DNA of 7,657 nucleotides, taken from assembly GCA_011051075.1 (NCBI GenBank), contig DREN01000371.1, forward strand, positions 1-7,657, given 5' to 3'. The notes under the pieces are model-generated. The model made no database searches and was not told where the DNA came from. It saw only the letters and a list, made by a program, of their open reading frames with translations. A program made the translations under genes and the position numbers. This stretch comes from Deltaproteobacteria bacterium (GTDB taxonomy: Bacteria > Desulfobacterota > DSM-4660 > Desulfatiglandales > Desulfatiglandaceae). Shown here piece by piece: positions 5,539-7,657 of the stretch. The stretch's first letter is position 1. Each line of letters opens with the position of its first letter.

Positions 5539-5810
5539 AGATGCAAAGGCTGTGTGCATCAGCCCGCGATTTCAAGGCGGTTGCCTATGGAAGGGACGGG
5601 GAGAAGGTCCAGGCGGCTTTTTTGTTGACACCACAACCCCGGAACTGTAGAAAACACGGCACCGGTGCAGGGAGCCCTGTTTTGCGGGTTGAGGAATCGC
5701 GTACTGCTCCCAAAAAGGGCCGTAAGCTCCCCTGCCTGCCGGAGACGGGGAGGGATGCAGGTAATCGCAGAAAAGAGGGCTTCGGCCCTTGTAAACAAGC
5801 GAGGTAAGAG
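5539..5810. other. 272-bp non-coding region with several hairpins
   Basis: This stretch lies between vapC and the SDR gene. Just after vapC two mutually exclusive stems overlap: GATGCA (5540-5545) with TGCATC (5555-5560), and GGCTG (5548-5552) with CAGCC (5560-5564). Next are AGGC-GGTT-GCCT (5575-5586) and GGAC (5594-5597) with GTCC (5607-5610), then a T6 run at 5618-5623. This could be a weak terminator for vapBC, although 7 bases separate stem and T-run. Further on are GCACCGGTGC (5659-5668), CAGGGAGCCCTG (5668-5679) and CTCCCC (5727-5732) with GGGGAG (5747-5752). A 90-codon frame spans the region but looks random. Confidence 0.5.
5776..5799 (+). promoter_or_regulatory. Leader hairpins of the SDR gene (UUCG tetraloop plus adjacent palindrome)
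   Basis: AGGGC-TTCG-GCCCT (5776-5789) is a perfect 5-bp stem capped by the very stable UUCG tetraloop. It overlaps the next palindrome, CTTGT-AA-ACAAG (5788-5799), which ends just before the GAGG ribosome-binding site (5801-5804). The stem lacks a T-tract, so it is more likely an mRNA-stabilising or processing structure than a terminator. Confidence 0.4.
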
Positions 5811-6674
5811 ATGGATATAGCAGAACCGAAAATAACGAAAGAGGAGATCCTGTTCATCGAGGATAAAGACTTCAACCCCGGTAACGTCTGCATCGTGACC
5901 GGCGCGGCAACGGGCATAGGCAGGGCCACTGCCGTGGCGGCCGCTGCCAACGGCCTGACCGCCGTGGGGCTTGACATCAACCAGGAGGAGGGTGAAAAGA
6001 CCGTCCAGATGGCCCGTGAAATGGGCGGCCGCATGGTCTTTGTCCGGACCGACCTGACCAGGGACGAGGAGATAGAACGGGCCGTGGAGGGGGCATCAGA
6101 GGCGGGATCGGTGAAGTACCTGGTGAATATCGCCGGGATACAGCACATCGACGCCATAGAGAATTTTCCCATGGAGAAGTACGACCTCATGCACAGACTC
6201 ATGCTCAGGGCCCCCTTTTACCTCGCCAAACTGACCATCCCCCACATGAAGAGGAGCAGCGGCGGCACGGGCGCCGTGGGGAATATGGCCTCGATTCACG
6301 GCCATATCTGCACCCTCAACAAGCCCGCCTACAACATAATGAAGTTCGGTCTCAGGGGCCTGAGCCAGTCCATATCGGCCGAGGGTGACGGAAAGATACG
6401 TTCCTTTACGGTGAGCACCGGTTTTGTGAAGACCGCCCTTGCCCTCAACCAGATCCCTGCCCAGGCAAAGCAGCGGGGGATCACCCCGGAAGAGGTGGTC
6501 AGGGACGTGATGATGGGAGATTCCCGCATAAAGGAGATGATGTCACCCGTTGAAGTGGCCAACCTCTTCATGTTTGGCTTTTCCCGATTCGGGAGATACC
6601 TGGTGGGAGGCGATCTGCTCTTTGATGGGGGAATGGTGCTCACCTACGCGGAAAAGAAGAAGCCAGGTGAGTGA
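5811..6674 (+). CDS. SDR-family oxidoreductase, 3-hydroxybutyrate dehydrogenase-like
   Basis: This is a 287-residue NAD(P)-dependent short-chain dehydrogenase with a Rossmann fold, expected in the cytoplasm. The cofactor loop TGAATGIG spans 30-37, and the acidic D55 after the second strand (VGLDIN) favours NAD over NADP. The NNAG motif reads NIAG (106-109). Catalytic S161 (MASIHG), Y174 and K178 (PAYNIMKFG) are present. The position usually held by the tetrad Asn is M131 in LMLRAPF. The segment AGIQHIDAIENFP and the later QIPAQAKQRGITPEEVVRDV recall D-3-hydroxybutyrate dehydrogenases, so that activity is the best guess; the substrate is not proven. The usual PG turn reads STGFVKT. The protein is about 25-30 residues longer than typical members because of an N-terminal extension before the first strand. 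GAGG lies 6 bases before the start. Confidence 0.88.
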   Translation: MDIAEPKITKEEILFIEDKDFNPGNVCIVTGAATGIGRATAVAAAANGLTAVGLDINQEEGEKTVQMAREMGGRMVFVRTDLTRDEEIERAVEGASEAGSVKYLVNIAGIQHIDAIENFPMEKYDLMHRLMLRAPFYLAKLTIPHMKRSSGGTGAVGNMASIHGHICTLNKPAYNIMKFGLRGLSQSISAEGDGKIRSFTVSTGFVKTALALNQIPAQAKQRGITPEEVVRDVMMGDSRIKEMMSPVEVANLFMFGFSRFGRYLVGGDLLFDGGMVLTYAEKKKPGE

Positions 6675-6812
6675 ACCAGGGCCATGACAGGTTCCTTGAC
6701 TACTCCGGTTGTAAGCGCCCTTACTCACCTACGGCCCGTCTCAGACCCCCCCCTCATCCGCTCCCTCACTTTGGAAGGCACGAAAATTGGGTTTCAAAAA
6801 TCTGAAATGCTC

Positions 6813-6838
6813 TCGCGCAAAACCGCAAGGGCGCGCGA
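6813..6838. repeat. Inverted repeat TCGCGC/GCGCGA upstream of the protease
   Basis: TCGCGC (6813-6818) and GCGCGA (6833-6838) flank a short CGCAA-rich segment (CGCAAAACCGCAAGGGCGC). It resembles a degenerate copy of the CGCAAAG-type intergenic repeats seen in many proteobacteria, which is an impression rather than a match. It lies in the 196-bp gap before the protease gene, in which I see no other gene. Confidence 0.25.
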
Positions 6839-6870
6839 TGGAGACCACTTGGAGAAGGGGAAATAAGGTG

Positions 6871-7335
6871 ATGGGACAGAAGAGACTCTCTGCCGCGATC
6901 TTTGCGGCCCTGCTCATCCTTGTTTTTGCCACGGGTGTTCAAACCGGGCTGACCGCACAGGAAATCACCCGGTTGCAGGCGGAGCTAGATGCCAAGGGGG
7001 CGACCTTTACCGTAGGCCCCAACCCTGCCACCCAGTACGATATCACCGAACTCTGCGGGCTGGTGCCCCCTGACAACTGGCAGGCAAGGGCCTTCTTTGA
7101 CGCAATGGAGCAGCCCCTTGCCGTTGAACCTCTTCCCTCCTCGTTCAACTGGTGTGATCTTGGGGCCTGTCCTCCGGTGAGGAATCAGGGCGGATGCGGG
7201 TCCTGCTGGGCATTCGGAACCGTAGGGCCCCTTGAGAGCAACATCCTGATCCATGGGGGTGATGCGCCCGATCTCTCAGAGCAGTACCTGGTTTCCTGCA
7301 ACAGCGATGGCTGGGGTTGCGGGGGTGGATGGTAG
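6871..7335 (+). CDS. Secreted C1A (papain-family) cysteine protease, N-terminal part up to an in-frame TAG
   Basis: This encodes 154 residues before a TAG stop. The start at 6871 is chosen because it gives a clean signal peptide: basic MGQKR, a hydrophobic stretch over about residues 8-22, and a likely cleavage near TAQ-E at 30-31. AAGGGG lies 10 bases upstream; a GTG directly before the ATG is an equal alternative. A short pro-region follows (31-88), and the mature papain fold begins near PSSFNWCDLGACPPVRNQG. The oxyanion Gln is Q106 and the catalytic Cys is C112 in GGCGSCWAFGT. LSEQYLVSC (135-143) and the cysteine-glycine turn GCGGGW (149-154) follow. Catalytic His and Asn are missing from this part, so the product as it stands cannot be an active protease. 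The same frame continues after the stop with matching protease sequence. Confidence 0.85.
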   Translation: MGQKRLSAAIFAALLILVFATGVQTGLTAQEITRLQAELDAKGATFTVGPNPATQYDITELCGLVPPDNWQARAFFDAMEQPLAVEPLPSSFNWCDLGACPPVRNQGGCGSCWAFGTVGPLESNILIHGGDAPDLSEQYLVSCNSDGWGCGGGW

Positions 7336-7657
7336 GCGCACGATTATCATCAGTGGAAATTCATCAATCCGCCGGAAACCGAGGCGGGCGCCGTTCCTGA
7401 AGGGGAATTCCCCTATGTGGCCTCTGATGTTGCCTGCGGCGGGCCCTATACGCACCCGTGGAAGATTGAGGACTGGGCGTACATCGGCAGTGGATGGTCC
7501 ATCCCATCCGTGGATCAGATCAAGCAGGCTATCATGGACTACGGTCCCGTGGCTGCGGCAGTATGCGCGGGTAGTTTTTTTTCAGGCTATTCGGGTGGTA
7601 TTTTCAACGTGGAAGAGACCCAGTATTGTGTTGATAAATACAAACAAGATATCAACC
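7336..7657 (+). pseudogene. Continuation of the C1A protease beyond the in-frame TAG (runs off the window)
   Basis: The frame used before the TAG stays open for 107 codons to the window edge and keeps papain-family character. It contains AHDYHQWKF directly after the stop, GEFPYVASD, a cysteine in VACGGPY, the VDQIKQAIMDYGPVAAAV segment that matches the family helix before the YGPV strand, and FFSGYSGGIFN. The catalytic His and Asn would lie further right, outside the window. One base change from TGG to TAG explains the interruption, since Trp after Trp here would restore a full-length enzyme. Possible readings are a recent nonsense mutation, a sequencing error, or amber recoding. With no other frame damage visible, any decay must be recent. 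Confidence 0.7.

Noticed and set aside
5535..5807. 90-codon frame filling the vapC-SDR gap
   Set aside because: Its composition is random-looking with many Arg, Lys and Pro and no motif. It has no good ribosome-binding site and it runs through several hairpins.
5585..6202. 205-codon frame on the minus strand
   Set aside because: It is antisense to the clear SDR gene and its Ser/Ala-rich translation has no family character.
6787..6870. Protease start at the upstream ATG (6787)
   Set aside because: It would put 28 polar, basic residues before the signal peptide, while the ATG at 6871 gives a normal signal sequence with a ribosome-binding site.

Overview
The window reads as part of a bacterial chromosome, most likely a deltaproteobacterium in the Desulfobacterota sense. 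This rests on the GC-rich coding style, a class 1B dihydroorotate dehydrogenase, a RimO with the SLGCAKNLVDSE signature, a secreted papain-like protease and palindromic intergenic repeats. The lineage is an inference from gene style, not proven by a marker gene.

Layout from left to right. Bases 1-868 (+) hold the dihydroorotate dehydrogenase gene pyrD, cut at its 5' end by the window edge. Bases 869-1110 form an intergenic stretch dominated by a 111-bp imperfect palindrome (931-1041), probably a dispersed repeat. Bases 1111-1869 (+) encode a metallo-beta-lactamase-fold hydrolase with a full set of zinc ligands. Facing it is a polyprenyl diphosphate synthase (1947-2930, -) with its own candidate promoter, followed by rimO (3146-4483, -), which encodes the methylthiotransferase for ribosomal protein S12.

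Bases 4484-4957 form a 474-bp non-coding stretch full of inverted repeats. It ends in a clear sigma70-type promoter whose -35 and -10 elements are each overlapped by an inverted repeat. This promoter drives a vapBC-type toxin-antitoxin pair (4958-5538, +; ATGA overlap). A second structured intergenic region (5539-5810) precedes an SDR-family, 3-hydroxybutyrate dehydrogenase-like oxidoreductase (5811-6674, +).

The right end carries a secreted C1A (papain-type) cysteine protease starting at 6871. Its frame is interrupted by a single in-frame TAG (7333-7335) and then stays open, with clear protease character, to the window end at 7657.

The genes do not form one pathway. The left half is housekeeping: pyrimidine synthesis, isoprenoid chain synthesis and ribosome modification. 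The right half is more accessory: a toxin-antitoxin module, an oxidoreductase and a broken or recoded secreted protease. No complete novel multi-gene system is visible. The most interesting items are the TAG-interrupted protease, the double operator on the vapBC promoter and the palindromic elements in the intergenic regions.
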